Origin: an uncultured Eubacterium sp.
Lineage (GTDB): Bacteria; Bacillota; Clostridia; Lachnospirales; Lachnospiraceae
Assembly (NCBI GenBank): GCA_947573465.1
Contig: CANPET010000140.1
Span: 1-5,382 of the forward strand
Reading direction: 5' to 3'
DNA length: 5,382 nucleotides
Part shown: one piece after another, positions 5,265 to 5,382 of the stretch
Numbering within the stretch: position 1 is the first letter of the stretch
Layout of the letters: each line of letters opens with the position of its first letter
The notes under the pieces: model-generated
What the model was told of the DNA's origin: nothing
The model's input: only the letters and a program-made list of their open reading frames with translations
The model's database searches: none
Translations under genes and position numbers: made by a program

Positions 5265-5382
5265 TTATTGAATTTCCACTTTAACTTTTTTATCGCATTT
5301 TGAAGATGCAGCTTTTACAACAGAACGAATTGCTTTTGCGATTCTTCCCTGCTTTCCAATTACCTTGCCCATATCATCCTGG
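5265..5382 (-). CDS. khpA: KH-domain RNA-binding protein KhpA (YlqC), C-terminal part
   Basis: KhpA is a small single-KH-domain RNA-binding protein, about 75-80 residues in full, that in several Firmicutes works with KhpB/Jag and affects cell division and envelope growth. Only the last 38 codons and the TAA stop (5265-5267) are in the window; the gene continues past the right edge. The visible part holds the diagnostic loop VIGKQGRIAKAIR, with the GxxG signature IGKQGRI, then a helix and a closing strand KKVKVEIQ. The position ahead of rimM-trmD-rplS matches the standard Firmicute order, in which rpsP and often ffh lie further upstream, here outside the window. It is separated from rimM by 69 bases carrying two hairpins. 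Confidence 0.93.
   Translation of the reverse strand, partial: QDDMGKVIGKQGRIAKAIRSVVKAASSKCDKKVKVEIQ

Noticed and set aside
1..5382. An undescribed defence, mobile or biosynthetic system
   Set aside because: All nine coding regions belong to well-known core families with intact key residues and standard Firmicute order; no repeats, integrase, transposase, toxin-like pair or foreign base composition is visible.

Overview
The window looks like an ordinary chromosomal housekeeping block from a low-GC Gram-positive bacterium of the Clostridia, most likely Lachnospiraceae. This rests on the AT-rich sequence, the strong AGGAGG-type ribosome binding sites, the RNase HII with a Bacillus-type N-terminal extension, and the gene order khpA-rimM-trmD-rplS-rbgA-rnhB-yraN-pgeF. 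The family assignment is inference from protein style and gene order, not from a search.

Every gene lies on the minus strand, so transcription runs from high to low coordinates. From right to left: the C-terminal end of a KH-domain RNA-binding protein (khpA, cut by the window edge); rimM (16S rRNA processing factor); trmD (tRNA m1G37 methyltransferase); rplS (ribosomal protein bL19); rbgA (50S assembly GTPase, ylqF); rnhB (RNase HII); yraN (UPF0102 nuclease-fold protein); pgeF (YfiH/LACC1-family, multicopper-oxidase-like fold); and the first 150 codons of der (EngA, double GTPase of 50S assembly, cut by the left edge). All nine products can be named. There is no mobile element, tRNA, rRNA or CRISPR array, and no gene-free stretch above 300 bases.

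The genes share a theme. RimM acts on 30S maturation, RbgA and Der on 50S maturation, bL19 is a 50S protein at the subunit interface, TrmD matures tRNA, and KhpA binds RNA. RnhB, YraN and PgeF are housekeeping riders of the same transcription block.

The regulatory layout is more informative than the gene list. A well-formed promoter (TTGATA, 17-bp spacer, extended TGT-TAATAT) overlaps the end of trmD and would give rplS its own transcript with a leader of about 100 nt carrying a stable hairpin, consistent with a bL19 autoregulatory leader. A clear intrinsic terminator follows rplS, with no convincing promoter between it and rbgA. A second candidate promoter precedes der. The khpA-rimM junction holds two consecutive hairpins, the larger with a 12-bp perfect stem abutting a 15-bp tandem duplication at the rimM 5' end. 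Ribosome binding sites argue for internal starts for rimM (5195) and pgeF (1353), and a TTG start for yraN (1703). I found no evidence of a previously undescribed system.
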